The translations under genes were made by a program, and so were the position numbers. Below, one piece after another: positions 1 to 6,991 of a stretch of DNA of 16,319 nt. This DNA is from Bacteroidales bacterium UBA5072. GTDB taxonomy: Bacteria > Bacteroidota > Bacteroidia > Bacteroidales > UBA10428. Position 1 is the stretch's first letter. Every line of letters begins with the position of its first letter. A model generated the notes under the pieces. That model was not told the origin of the DNA. It saw nothing but the letters and a program-made list of their open reading frames with translations, and did not search any database. The DNA is taken from NCBI GenBank assembly GCA_002415855.1, contig DIAS01000084.1:1-16319 (forward strand). Direction: 5' to 3'.

Positions 1-53
1 TAAACTAGGCAACTTTAAGTAAAATCTACCCTGTACCGTAACATTACTGATAC

Positions 54-61
54 TATATTTG
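54..61 (+). promoter_or_regulatory. Bacteroidota-type -7 promoter box (TATATTTG)
   Basis: The octamer TATATTTG fits the Bacteroidota -7 consensus TAnnTTTG exactly. No clear -33 TTTG was found 19-21 bases upstream. If used, transcription would start near 67 and meet the hairpin terminator at 137-175 after about 110 bases. All three plus-strand frames contain a stop within the first 22 bases, so this box lies outside any upstream coding sequence. Confidence 0.35.
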
Positions 62-66
62 CATGA

Positions 67-175
67 TGATTATAGCTTGATGAAGGTTATTATTACAAGA
101 TACTAAAGATAGGGTTTGGTTGGATTTAGGTAGGAAAGCGGGGAGTTGGTTTTACTAGCTTCCCGCTGGATTTTT
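67..175 (+). ncRNA. candidate small RNA between a -7 box and a terminator
   Basis: The interval starts just after a consensus -7 box and ends at a strong hairpin with a T-run. It holds no open reading frame of meaningful length; the ATG ATG at its 5' end reaches a stop after five codons. The same hairpin could instead end the transcript of a gene left of the window, making this simply a 3' untranslated region. I do not recognise a known RNA family. The call rests only on promoter and terminator geometry. Confidence 0.25.
137..175 (+). terminator. intrinsic terminator
   Basis: AGCGGGGAG (137-145) pairs with CTTCCCGCT (159-167) through nine base pairs including one G-U. The helix continues inward with TTGGT (146-150) against ACTAG (154-158) through two further G-U pairs, leaving a three-base loop. 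The run TTTTT begins three bases after the stem. The polarity is plus strand: on the opposite strand no T-run follows the hairpin. It ends either a left-hand gene or the candidate small RNA at 67-175. Confidence 0.6.
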
Positions 176-325
176 ATACTTGGGCGAGTGTAGGCGTGAA
201 TTAGAATTGATATGCTGGCATATATTGAGGTTTTATTTATATATTTAAATTAATTATCAGAGGAACTTAGTGTATTGCAATGGCAGATCAGTCAGTCAGG
301 ATGAAGATAGTTAATAGCGCCCGGT
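176..325. other. AT-rich non-coding stretch upstream of the receiver gene
   Basis: No coding sequence is evident. The only local structure seen is a short inverted repeat at 210-223 (ATATGC, two bases, GCATAT). It lies about 100 bases upstream of the receiver gene and could be an operator or chance. No TAnnTTTG box was found close to the gene start. Confidence 0.4.
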
Positions 326-706
326 ATGAAAAAGCTGAAAATATTGATTGTTGATGATAATCCTCATTTTGTCAATGCTCTCAGGTTCATGTTGCTTGAT
401 TATTTCGAGGATAGGATTGACACTATTCTTACAGCCTCCGATGGCCAGGATTGCTTAAATCAATTAAGGAACAAGGTTTGCGATTTTGTTTTCATGGATA
501 TCAATATGCCAGTCATGAACGGCATAGAAACCACGCGGCAGGCTACCATCCTTTACAGGAACCTCATCGTTGTCGCTGTTTCCTTTCATTCCGAAATGAA
601 ATACGTTGTACAGATGATCGAAGCAGGTGCACGAAGTTATATCATTAAGGATGAGATCAGCCGGGAATCCCTTGAAAAAGCGCTGGCCATTGAGTATACT
701 TTCTGA
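326..706 (+). CDS. stand-alone response regulator receiver domain protein
   Basis: This 126-residue protein is a single CheY-like receiver domain that takes phosphate from a histidine kinase and passes the signal by protein contact. The hallmark residues are present: the acidic pair D10-D11 in LIVDDN, phospho-acceptor D58 in FMDINMP, the switch Ser at S86 and the conserved K108 in YIIKDE. The sequence after D58 resembles NarL/LuxR-type receivers, but the protein stops right after the domain. No helix-turn-helix coding remnant was seen downstream to 824, so this looks like a true single-domain protein. The partner kinase is not in the window. A SiaC-like gene follows after 123 bases on the same strand. 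No Shine-Dalgarno sequence precedes the ATG, which is usual for this phylum. Confidence 0.88.
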   Translation: MKKLKILIVDDNPHFVNALRFMLLDYFEDRIDTILTASDGQDCLNQLRNKVCDFVFMDINMPVMNGIETTRQATILYRNLIVVAVSFHSEMKYVVQMIEAGARSYIIKDEISRESLEKALAIEYTF

Positions 707-829
707 ATTGCACCGGATACCTGGGTTATCCTGGTTTGAACTTATGAACCTGGCTTGTCTTAAAAAGGTTAATAACTAGTTTATTCCGCCAGGATTTTGT
801 ATCCCCAAAAGAAGTATTTTTAATTGAAA

Positions 830-1219
830 ATGCAAGCTGATATGGCTCCAGGAATAAAAGAAACTTTGTTTACTCCTTCGGTTAAAGTGCTGACCGATGA
901 ACACCGTATTGTTATCTCTGGACAATCGAAGCTGGAAGACCCGACTCCATTCTATGAAGAACTTATCAAAGTGCTCGATGAGAGCATCAATGAATTCAAA
1001 ACTCATGCATCCATTGATTTTTTACTGAGTTATCTGAATTCTAGTTCTTCAAAATGGTTGTTTCATATTCTGAAGGGTATACAGGTTAAGTTTCAGGGTA
1101 AAAAGATCATTACCATTAACTGGTATTATGATGAAGATGACGACAGCATGCTCGAAGCGGGAGAAGTATTCCAGTCTTTGTTGAGCCTGCCTTTTAATTT
1201 ACTGGAATCTGATCGTTGA
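830..1219 (+). CDS. SiaC family regulatory phosphoprotein (DUF1987)
   Basis: This 129-residue protein matches the DUF1987/SiaC family along its whole length. Family-typical blocks are the N-terminal TPSVKV strand, ISGQSKLEDPTPFY (about 29-42), YLNSSSSKWL (68-77), NWYYDEDDDSMLEAGE (97-112) and the ending LPFNLLE. In Pseudomonas aeruginosa, SiaC is switched by phosphorylation in the central Ser/Thr stretch by the kinase SiaB, reversed by the phosphatase SiaA, and its free form activates a diguanylate cyclase. The S71-S74 run here occupies that place. No SiaA, SiaB or cyclase gene lies in the window, so the local partners are unknown. I chose the ATG at 830; an in-frame TTG lies six bases upstream. 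The upstream receiver gene suggests a small signalling locus that may continue left of the window. Confidence 0.8.
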   Translation: MQADMAPGIKETLFTPSVKVLTDEHRIVISGQSKLEDPTPFYEELIKVLDESINEFKTHASIDFLLSYLNSSSSKWLFHILKGIQVKFQGKKIITINWYYDEDDDSMLEAGEVFQSLLSLPFNLLESDR

Positions 1220-1283
1220 GGGCAAAGAACGGGCCAGAATATTCCGTTTAGTTTCCTGCAATCACTCATAATTTTTTCTTGAA

Positions 1284-1323
1284 TTAATGGTTTAATAGTC
1301 TACATTAATAATTAAACCAATAA
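1284..1323. repeat. 13-bp inverted repeat just upstream of the head-GIN gene
   Basis: The arms TGGTTTAAT (1288-1296) and ATTAAACCA (1311-1319) are perfect reverse complements around a 14-base spacer. The match extends outward to 13 bases per arm with one mismatch. It ends five bases before the ATG at 1329. No T-run follows, so it is unlikely to be a terminator. It may be an operator or a leader hairpin controlling the head-GIN gene. Confidence 0.45.
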
Positions 1324-1328
1324 AACAT

Positions 1329-2015
1329 ATGTTCAGAAAATTGTTTTCACTCGTATCTGTTACACTGTTCTGCTCTCTTCTTCCCGCGCAGGAATCCATC
1401 AATCGTAGCCTTAATTCCTTCTCCGGTTTGGTAGTAAGCGACCGGGTGATTGTTCGCCTGGTGAAATCAACCAAAGAATCGGCCAATATCAAGGTGCAGG
1501 GTATTGATGCCACTGCCGTTAAAACGGAAATTGCTAACAACAAGCTTTCCATCAGCGTTTATGGAGAACCTTTTACCAAAAAAAAGGTGATGGTCACCCT
1601 GAATTACGTCAACATAAAAAATATTGAAGTAAATGGAGGAGCCGATGTCAGCACATCCTCACTTTTTAAGGCTGATTCTTTGCAGGTTGACTTAAAAAGC
1701 GGGGGAATGCTTTATCTGGATGCAGATATTGAATACCTTTCAGGCAAAGTAATTGAAGGTGCCATTCTCACCGCCGAAGGTTATGCCACCAGGCAGGATA
1801 TAGTCGTGGCAACATCCGGCACCTGGTCCGCCTTTGATCTTGAAAGCGAAATAGTAAAAGTAAAAGTTTCTTCAGGAGGCAAAGCAAAAATCAATGTTGA
1901 GAAGGAATTGAATGCCGATGCCAGTTCCAAAGGCTTTGTCTCTTACAAGGGCAATCCGGCAAAAATCAACCGTACTGTGAACTCAGGAGGGACCATTTCT
2001 GTTTATGAACCATAG
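1329..2015 (+). CDS. secreted head-GIN domain protein (DUF2807)
   Basis: The 228-residue product starts with a signal peptide: basic residues at 3-4, a hydrophobic core at about 5-18 and a likely cleavage after A20 in LLPA-Q. The mature part is a repetitive beta-strand array with the features of DUF2807 (head GIN domain), including FSGLVVSDRVIVRLVK near the N-terminus and VNGGADVSTSS and SSGGKAKINV further on. The many short Ser/Gly/Asp turns between hydrophobic strands suggest a beta-solenoid. Such proteins are abundant in Bacteroidota and are often labelled putative auto-transporter adhesins, but their function is not settled. An ABC exporter pair follows after 45 bases on the same strand and may be co-transcribed. 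There is no lipobox and no C-terminal sorting domain. Confidence 0.82.
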   Translation: MFRKLFSLVSVTLFCSLLPAQESINRSLNSFSGLVVSDRVIVRLVKSTKESANIKVQGIDATAVKTEIANNKLSISVYGEPFTKKKVMVTLNYVNIKNIEVNGGADVSTSSLFKADSLQVDLKSGGMLYLDADIEYLSGKVIEGAILTAEGYATRQDIVVATSGTWSAFDLESEIVKVKVSSGGKAKINVEKELNADASSKGFVSYKGNPAKINRTVNSGGTISVYEP

Positions 2016-2060
2016 TATCATACCTGGTTCAACCATATTAACCGCTCACCGTATCCATTG

Positions 2061-3020
2061 ATGAATCCTATACAGACTGAAGGTCCGGAACCTGTAGTAC
2101 TTCTGAACAAAGTGTCCAAGCATTTTAAGGAGGTTACAGCTGTTGATTGCCTGTCATTTAATATCAGGAAAGGAATGTTTCTGGCATTGCTGGGCCCAAA
2201 TGGGGCAGGTAAGACCACACTGGTAGAGATGATCGAGGGTTTGCAAAAGCCAGATTCGGGTGAAATCCTGCTCTTCGGGAGAAAATGGCAGGGAAATGAG
2301 GACTTTTTGCATCATCAGTTGGGAATATCGCTGCAGGAAACCCGGTTTATTGACAAACTGACCGTTAAAGAGACCCTCCGGCTTTTTGCCAGTTTCTACG
2401 GACTTGAAAAAAACCGGGTCGAGGAAGTGATCTCCCTTACAGGACTTGAGGAGAAGCATAGGACTTTCACGGTTAATCTTTCCGGAGGTCAACGTCAGCG
2501 ACTTGCTCTGAGTATTGCCTTATTGAACAGACCTTCCCTCCTGCTCCTTGATGAGCCTACCACAGGTCTTGACCCGGCTTCACGCAGGGAACTCTGGCAT
2601 ATCCTGCTTTCCCTGAAAAAGGATTTTGGGACCACCCTGATCCTCACTACCCATTACATGGAAGAAGCCTCATTTTTATGTGATGAAATTGTCATCATGG
2701 ATCATGGACGCATCCTTGCAAAAGGTAGTCTTGAACAACTGCTTTGCGAACATGACAAAGGCGAGATCATGGAATTCTCATTACAGGAAAGACCTGAAAG
2801 TATAGACCTTTCATTAAATGGCAATGTGCGTGAATCAACCTGGGACAGTGAATCACGTAAGGGCTGGCTCCTGGTAAATGACATTGTTGCAAACATCGAT
2901 GGATTCATGAATTACATTGCCAGGAACAATTATCATCTGACTTCCTTTGAATGCCGCAAAATGACCCTTGAGGATTTATTTATTTCACTTACCGGTAGAA
3001 AACTGAGCGATGAAACATAA
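2061..3020 (+). CDS. ABC-2 type transporter ATP-binding protein
   Basis: This 319-residue nucleotide-binding subunit would power export through the permease encoded next. All ABC motifs are intact: Walker A GPNGAGKTT (45-53), Q-loop Q92, signature LSGGQRQRLA (140-149), Walker B LLLLDEP with D164 and E165, D-loop GLDP (169-172) and switch H198 in TTHYMEE. The arrangement resembles the DrrA/CcmA-like group of drug, lipid or polysaccharide exporters. A C-terminal extension of about 100 residues after the ATPase core is also common there. The substrate cannot be told from sequence. I chose the ATG at 2061; a TTG lies directly before it. The 3' end overlaps the permease start by 11 bp, which points to translational coupling and one complex in the inner membrane. 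Confidence 0.93.
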   Translation: MNPIQTEGPEPVVLLNKVSKHFKEVTAVDCLSFNIRKGMFLALLGPNGAGKTTLVEMIEGLQKPDSGEILLFGRKWQGNEDFLHHQLGISLQETRFIDKLTVKETLRLFASFYGLEKNRVEEVISLTGLEEKHRTFTVNLSGGQRQRLALSIALLNRPSLLLLDEPTTGLDPASRRELWHILLSLKKDFGTTLILTTHYMEEASFLCDEIVIMDHGRILAKGSLEQLLCEHDKGEIMEFSLQERPESIDLSLNGNVRESTWDSESRKGWLLVNDIVANIDGFMNYIARNNYHLTSFECRKMTLEDLFISLTGRKLSDET

Positions 3021-4119
3021 CCTGCAATCACTCTGGCAACTTATCTCCATTAATTATAAGGAGTTTGTCCGTGAACCCGGAATTCTCTTCTGGTCACTGG
3101 TATTTCCGCTGGCCATGGCCTGGGTGCTCGGAATAGCTTTTTCAAAAAAGACAGAAATTATACAGCATATTGCCTATGTAAAAAGTAATGAGAAAACAAA
3201 CAGCAGGCTTGCTGAATTCCTTGAAAGTTCAACTCACATAAGTCGCGAGAGATTGTCCGGTGCAGAATATAAGGTAATCATCCCCACCAAAATGGGAAAG
3301 CTTTCCTTTCATTTGATACCGGCGACCATGGATAGCGCCGTACTTATGATTAAAAGAGGCCAGGCTACACTGGTGTTACAGGATAATACGGATAGTTTAT
3401 TTTACTATTTTGATCCTCAAAGTGCTGACGCACGGTTCAATTATGTTGCGCTTTCTTCAGCAATCAACCATGAACCCATAATCTATGATTCCGCCTCGGT
3501 GAAGACCCTCAGCCAGCTCGGGACAAGATATATCGATTTTTTAATCCCGGGCCTGTTGGCCCTGGGAATCATGAATGACTTCCTCTGGGGCATCGGATAT
3601 GGGTTGATTGAAACCAGGTCAAAAAAACTATTAAGAAGAATGGTCGCTGCACCCATGAAAAAATCCCTGTTTATTCTCTCTCATTTTTTTGCCCGAATTA
3701 CATTGGCTGTTTTTGAAGCTGTTGTTTTACTGGTTTTTTCATGGATATACTTCCGTACACAAATTCAGGGAAGCATCACAGCCCTAATTCTGGTTTTTCT
3801 GGCCGGAAGTTTTTGTTTTTCCGGGATATCCATTTTAATAGCATCCAGAACTTCCAGCTCAAGGATCGGCAATAGTCTGATCAACGTGATAACCATGCCT
3901 ATGATGATTCTATCCGGAATCTTTTTCAGCTACCACAATTTCCCTGACTTTATCATTCCGGTCATACAGAAGTTACCTTTAACCATGCTGGCCGACAGTA
4001 TTCGGAGTATCATGATAGAAGGGAGCGGGCTGCTGGAAAATTTGACTGAGATCCTGTTTCTCTCAGGCCTGGGTACCGTTTGTTTTATAATCGGGATCAG
4101 AATCTACAAATGGTATTGA
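3010..4119 (+). CDS. ABC-2 type transporter permease
   Basis: The 369-residue protein has the ABC-2 permease layout: one N-terminal membrane helix (about 25-44), an extracytoplasmic domain of about 130 residues, then five helices near 175-200, 220-248, 257-278, 288-308 and 345-366. The cytoplasmic stretch SKKLLRRMVAAPMKKS (204-219) between the second and third helices matches the conserved coupling region of this family, where KRL..TPL-like sequences are usual. It pairs with the upstream ATPase, and each half-transporter probably works as a dimer. The large periplasmic domain is like that of YhhJ/YbhR-type exporters. The gene ends exactly where the convergent ispD gene ends, with adjacent stop codons and no intergenic base. 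Confidence 0.88.
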   Translation: MKHNLQSLWQLISINYKEFVREPGILFWSLVFPLAMAWVLGIAFSKKTEIIQHIAYVKSNEKTNSRLAEFLESSTHISRERLSGAEYKVIIPTKMGKLSFHLIPATMDSAVLMIKRGQATLVLQDNTDSLFYYFDPQSADARFNYVALSSAINHEPIIYDSASVKTLSQLGTRYIDFLIPGLLALGIMNDFLWGIGYGLIETRSKKLLRRMVAAPMKKSLFILSHFFARITLAVFEAVVLLVFSWIYFRTQIQGSITALILVFLAGSFCFSGISILIASRTSSSRIGNSLINVITMPMMILSGIFFSYHNFPDFIIPVIQKLPLTMLADSIRSIMIEGSGLLENLTEILFLSGLGTVCFIIGIRIYKWY

Positions 4120-4788
4120 TTATTTCAGCAGGGCCGCAGCTGTTTTCAGGTCAACGGGGTAAGTGATCTTGATGTTTTCAGGATTCCCCTCCACAAGGTT
4201 AATCGTGTAACCCAGCGTTTCTACCACACCTGCATCATCTGTAAAAGACGTCCTGTAATCCTGGGAATAAGCCTTCTTTAATATTTTGCCCCAAAAAACC
4301 TGTGGGGTCTGGATCAATCTGTAACAAGTCCGGTCAACCTGCAAGCTCCCGTTTTCATTTAGCGCTCTCATGGTTTCCGGTATTTCAATGCAGGGAACTG
4401 CATTACCTGTTTTATAGGCCGATTGAAAACATCTGTCAATTGTCATTACACTGACAAGCGGCCTGACGCCATCGTGCACGGCAACAAGACAATCGTCGGG
4501 GATTTCAGAAAGATTATTTTTGACCGAATGAAACCGGGTATCACCTCCAGGTCTGATTTCATGCCTGATCCTGAACTGGTATTCACCGCATAGTTTTTCC
4601 CAGGTCCAGATCTGTTCCTCCGGCAAGATCAGCATGATCCGCATCTGCTGATCATACCGGAAAAAAACATCAATGGTATGCATTAAAATAGGAAATCCCC
4701 TTAACAACATGAATTGCTTGGGAATTTCTGAATTCATCCTTTTCCCGGATCCCCCGGCAACAATTAACGTCATTTTCTCCACGATCAC
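4120..4788 (-). CDS. ispD: 2-C-methyl-D-erythritol 4-phosphate cytidylyltransferase
   Basis: IspD makes CDP-methylerythritol from MEP and CTP, the third step of the non-mevalonate isoprenoid pathway, in the cytoplasm. At 222 residues it has the usual family length. The CTP-binding loop AGGSGKRM (11-18) and PKQF with K24 are present, as are GGDTRFHSV (81-89), HDGVRP with D106 and R109 (105-110), TPQVF (161-165), FTDDAGVVE (182-190) and the ending GNPENIKIT with K207. The usual HDAARP reads HDGVRP here, a mild change outside the catalytic residues. The start may be M1 or M6, since the Rossmann strand begins at M6. The gene stands alone, without ispF beside it, and diverges from the DUF2461 gene across 81 bp. 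Its stop codon touches that of the convergent ABC permease. Confidence 0.93.
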   Translation of the reverse strand: MIVEKMTLIVAGGSGKRMNSEIPKQFMLLRGFPILMHTIDVFFRYDQQMRIMLILPEEQIWTWEKLCGEYQFRIRHEIRPGGDTRFHSVKNNLSEIPDDCLVAVHDGVRPLVSVMTIDRCFQSAYKTGNAVPCIEIPETMRALNENGSLQVDRTCYRLIQTPQVFWGKILKKAYSQDYRTSFTDDAGVVETLGYTINLVEGNPENIKITYPVDLKTAAALLK

Positions 4789-4869
4789 AAACAGGTATGT
4801 AATTATTGTCCTAAATTTACAAAAAGCAAAGGATTTTTCCCCGACAAGAAATTAATTATACACAAGGCC

Positions 4870-5544
4870 ATGATCAGCAAAGAAACATTTCATTTCTTAA
4901 AGGAATTGAAAGCCAATAATTCCAAAGAATGGTTTGATGAAAACCGCTCATTGTATACTGATTTGCGCAATCAATTTGAGCACTTTATCAATGTAGTGAT
5001 CGCTGAAATAAGTCTGTTTGACAAGGAGTCTGCCCTTACCACCGCCAAGGCTTCAATTTTCAGGATAAACCGGGATATCAGGTTTTCAAATGATAAAGAT
5101 CCGTATAAGACAAATTTCGGTGCGTTTATCGCCAAAGGAGGACGCAAGGGTATCCATGCGGGATATTATATTCATGTCGAACCCGGTGAATGTTTCCTCG
5201 CAGGAGGTATCTACATGCCTTCGGGCCCTATGCTGAAAGCCTTGCGCGAAGAGATTTATGAAAACATTACGGCATTTAAGGCTATCCTTCATGCTCCATC
5301 TTTTATGAAACACTTTGGCGGCCAGTTGTGGGGAGACAAACTGACCTCGGCACCCCGGGGATTCCCAAAAGATTTCCCGGATGTTGAATATCTGAAGTAT
5401 AAGCACTATACCGTGGCCAAAAATGAACCTGACCATATTTACTGGCACCCTTCGTTTATTGATGAAGTAAGGGAAGTTTTTAAAGCCCTGGAGCCATTTA
5501 ATACTTTTCTGACCCGGGCTGTTGAGGAAGTTGAGCAAAATTAA
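4870..5544 (+). CDS. DUF2461 (TIGR02453) family protein
   Basis: The 224-residue product matches the DUF2461 family. Typical elements are the opening FLKELKANNSKEWFDENR (about 9-26), the central RINRDIRFSNDKDPYKTNFG (64-83), a GIHAGYYIHVEPGECFLAGG block (94-113) and the C-terminal YTVAKN. There is no signal peptide or membrane helix, so it should be cytoplasmic. The family is widespread in bacteria and some fungi and has no established biochemical function that I can state. It sits alone between divergent ispD and the convergent cytidylate kinase-like gene, so the context gives no clue to its role. Confidence 0.85.
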   Translation: MISKETFHFLKELKANNSKEWFDENRSLYTDLRNQFEHFINVVIAEISLFDKESALTTAKASIFRINRDIRFSNDKDPYKTNFGAFIAKGGRKGIHAGYYIHVEPGECFLAGGIYMPSGPMLKALREEIYENITAFKAILHAPSFMKHFGGQLWGDKLTSAPRGFPKDFPDVEYLKYKHYTVAKNEPDHIYWHPSFIDEVREVFKALEPFNTFLTRAVEEVEQN

Positions 5545-5554
5545 ACGGAACAGA

Positions 5555-5568
5555 CTGACAGCTGTCAG
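5555..5568. repeat. 14-bp palindrome between convergent genes
   Basis: CTGACAG at 5555-5561 is followed directly by its reverse complement CTGTCAG. The palindrome overlaps the TGA stop of the minus-strand cytidylate kinase-like gene. On the plus strand a T-run starts a few bases further on (CTTTTTA, 5574-5580), so a weak terminator for the DUF2461 gene is possible. The stem is short and the T-run is not adjacent. Confidence 0.35.
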
Positions 5569-6257
5569 AAGAGCTTTTTAATCTCAGCTGCTTTGAGAAC
5601 GATATGCACGATCTCCTCAATGGAGAAGGTCATGCAGTTAAAAGTTATATCAAACCTTGTATAATCTGAATCCTTGCCCTGGAAGTACTCACGAAACTCT
5701 TTTCGCTTTTTATCAACCTCAATGGCGGTTTTACGGGCCTCGTCTTGTGAAAGATGGTAGTTCTCGGCAACCCGAACGGTTCTCCATTCCAGAGGTGCTT
5801 CAAGCATAATGTGCAGCGATCTGGGAATATCATGTGTGATGGCAACACCACCCCGGCCAACAATGATCACATGGCCTTCATGAGCTATGTTGCGGATTAC
5901 CTTGGCAATGGTATTCCTGATCTTTCTTTCACTTTTGTAATACTTATTAAACTGGGCAGAGATGATGTTGTCAACCACGCTCTTCTGCTCATAATTGAAA
6001 ACATATTTAATTTGTTCCGGATCAACTTCAAGAGTTCTGGCCGATTCAGCCATGATCTCCTTTGTGACGTACCTCCACTTTATATCCTTCCCTTTAACAA
6101 CAAGTTTTCGGGTAAGCTCTTCAGAAAGCCTGGCTGCAATTATCTTCGAGGGACATCCATACTCCCTTGAAATTGTAATTACCGGCCCTGGTTCTTCTTT
6201 GAAGCGTAAATCTTCATGAATCCGATCAGATGTATACTTCAATAAATCAATATTCAT
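5565..6257 (-). CDS. cytidylate kinase-like family protein (PF13189)
   Basis: This 230-residue protein belongs to the cytidylate kinase-like family that is common in Bacteroidota and Firmicutes. The P-loop position reads ITISREYGCPSKIIAARLS (27-45), a variant of the GxxGxGK[ST] loop. A strand VIIVGRGGVAI (130-140) and the LHIMLEAPLEWR segment (148-159) match the NMP-kinase core. A basic lid-like region follows, KTAIEVDKKRKEFREYF (176-192). The standard CMP kinase (Cmk) of the organism is probably encoded elsewhere. Whether this paralogue phosphorylates CMP or another substrate is unknown. It is transcribed divergently from apt, another nucleotide-related gene, across 176 bp. It converges with the DUF2461 gene 20 bp away. 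Confidence 0.8.
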   Translation of the reverse strand: MNIDLLKYTSDRIHEDLRFKEEPGPVITISREYGCPSKIIAARLSEELTRKLVVKGKDIKWRYVTKEIMAESARTLEVDPEQIKYVFNYEQKSVVDNIISAQFNKYYKSERKIRNTIAKVIRNIAHEGHVIIVGRGGVAITHDIPRSLHIMLEAPLEWRTVRVAENYHLSQDEARKTAIEVDKKRKEFREYFQGKDSDYTRFDITFNCMTFSIEEIVHIVLKAAEIKKLF

Positions 6258-6408
6258 GGCACCAATAACATTTATCTGCTCAATTCATAAATATACGCAT
6301 TTTTTTTCAATTATCCACGGGTAAAAGGGACATTGTTGATGCATAAACTGCCCAGAGTCAGAAATGTAATTAATACATGCAGATCTCAGGAGGATCTTTA
6401 AAATCTCT

Positions 6409-6416
6409 TATTTTTG
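6409..6416 (+). promoter_or_regulatory. -7 promoter box (TATTTTTG) of apt
   Basis: TATTTTTG is an exact TAnnTTTG match and ends 17 bases before the apt ATG at 6434. The expected leader is therefore only about 12 bases. No TTG is visible at the -33 position. The box also argues against a longer apt reading frame starting at 6377, since that frame would run across the promoter. Confidence 0.55.
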
Positions 6417-6433
6417 CATGCAAATCAGATATT

Positions 6434-6970
6434 ATGATCGCAACTGCCACGATTGAAACATTGAAGTCCGCTGTTCGGAACATTCCTGATTTTCCGGTGA
6501 AGGGGATTCAGTTTAAGGATATTACTACTGCAATTAAGAGGCCAGAATTGTTGCATCTTATCGTTGATGAGATTGCAGGGTATTACCAGAAAAAGGGTGT
6601 TACAAAAGTTGTGGCAATCGAATCACGCGGTTTTATCACTGGCGGCGCCCTGGCTTATAAACTTGATGCGGGACTGATACCTGTCAGAAAACCGGGTAAA
6701 CTTCCGGCGGAAACTTATTCAAAGACTTACGATCTCGAGTACGGGCAAGATGCCCTTGAAATTCACCGGGACGCCCTTCAACCAGATGATATCGTGCTGT
6801 TGCATGATGACCTTCTGGCTACCGGCGGTACTGCCCTGGCAGCAGTTGAATTGATAAAACTCTTTGACGTCAGGCAGATTTACTTTAGCTTTATTATTGA
6901 ACTTGACTTCCTGAAGGGTAGGCAAAAACTTTCCCCTCCTTTTGATGTCAGGTCAATTATCCATTTTTAG
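6434..6970 (+). CDS. apt: adenine phosphoribosyltransferase
   Basis: Apt salvages adenine to AMP using PRPP in the cytoplasm. The 178-residue protein has the family features: IRxIPDFPxxGIxFxDI near the N-terminus (here 15-30), AIESRGFITGG (61-71), the flexible loop VRKPGKLP (84-91), and the PRPP loop VLLHDDLLATGGTA (121-134) with its acidic pair D125-D126. In that loop H124 stands where V or I is usual, a small oddity. A longer frame opens 57 bases upstream, but it crosses the predicted -7 box at 6409-6416, and the ATG at 6434 gives the normal Apt N-terminus. A hemerythrin gene follows after 21 bases on the same strand, so apt may head a three-gene transcript. Confidence 0.94.
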   Translation: MIATATIETLKSAVRNIPDFPVKGIQFKDITTAIKRPELLHLIVDEIAGYYQKKGVTKVVAIESRGFITGGALAYKLDAGLIPVRKPGKLPAETYSKTYDLEYGQDALEIHRDALQPDDIVLLHDDLLATGGTALAAVELIKLFDVRQIYFSFIIELDFLKGRQKLSPPFDVRSIIHF

Positions 6971-6991
6971 ATCTGGAAAAATCATCTGCCT

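Noticed and set aside
707..829. Possible remnant of a LuxR helix-turn-helix after the stand-alone receiver
   Set aside because: No frame downstream encodes a helix-turn-helix pattern, so a frameshifted NarL-type regulator is not supported. A 6-bp repeat CCTGGC/GCCAGG with a loop of 33 bases here is too weak to call a terminator.
2154..2492. Minus-strand reading frame inside the ABC ATPase gene
   Set aside because: The plus strand encodes all ABC motifs in this interval; the antisense product is featureless.
5086..5538. 150-codon minus-strand reading frame inside the DUF2461 gene
   Set aside because: It is a shadow of a well-supported gene, with no recognisable domain and no promoter.
6377..6433. 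A 19-codon N-terminal extension of Apt from an earlier ATG at 6377
   Set aside because: The extension crosses the predicted -7 box at 6409-6416, and Apt homologues begin at the residue encoded from 6434.
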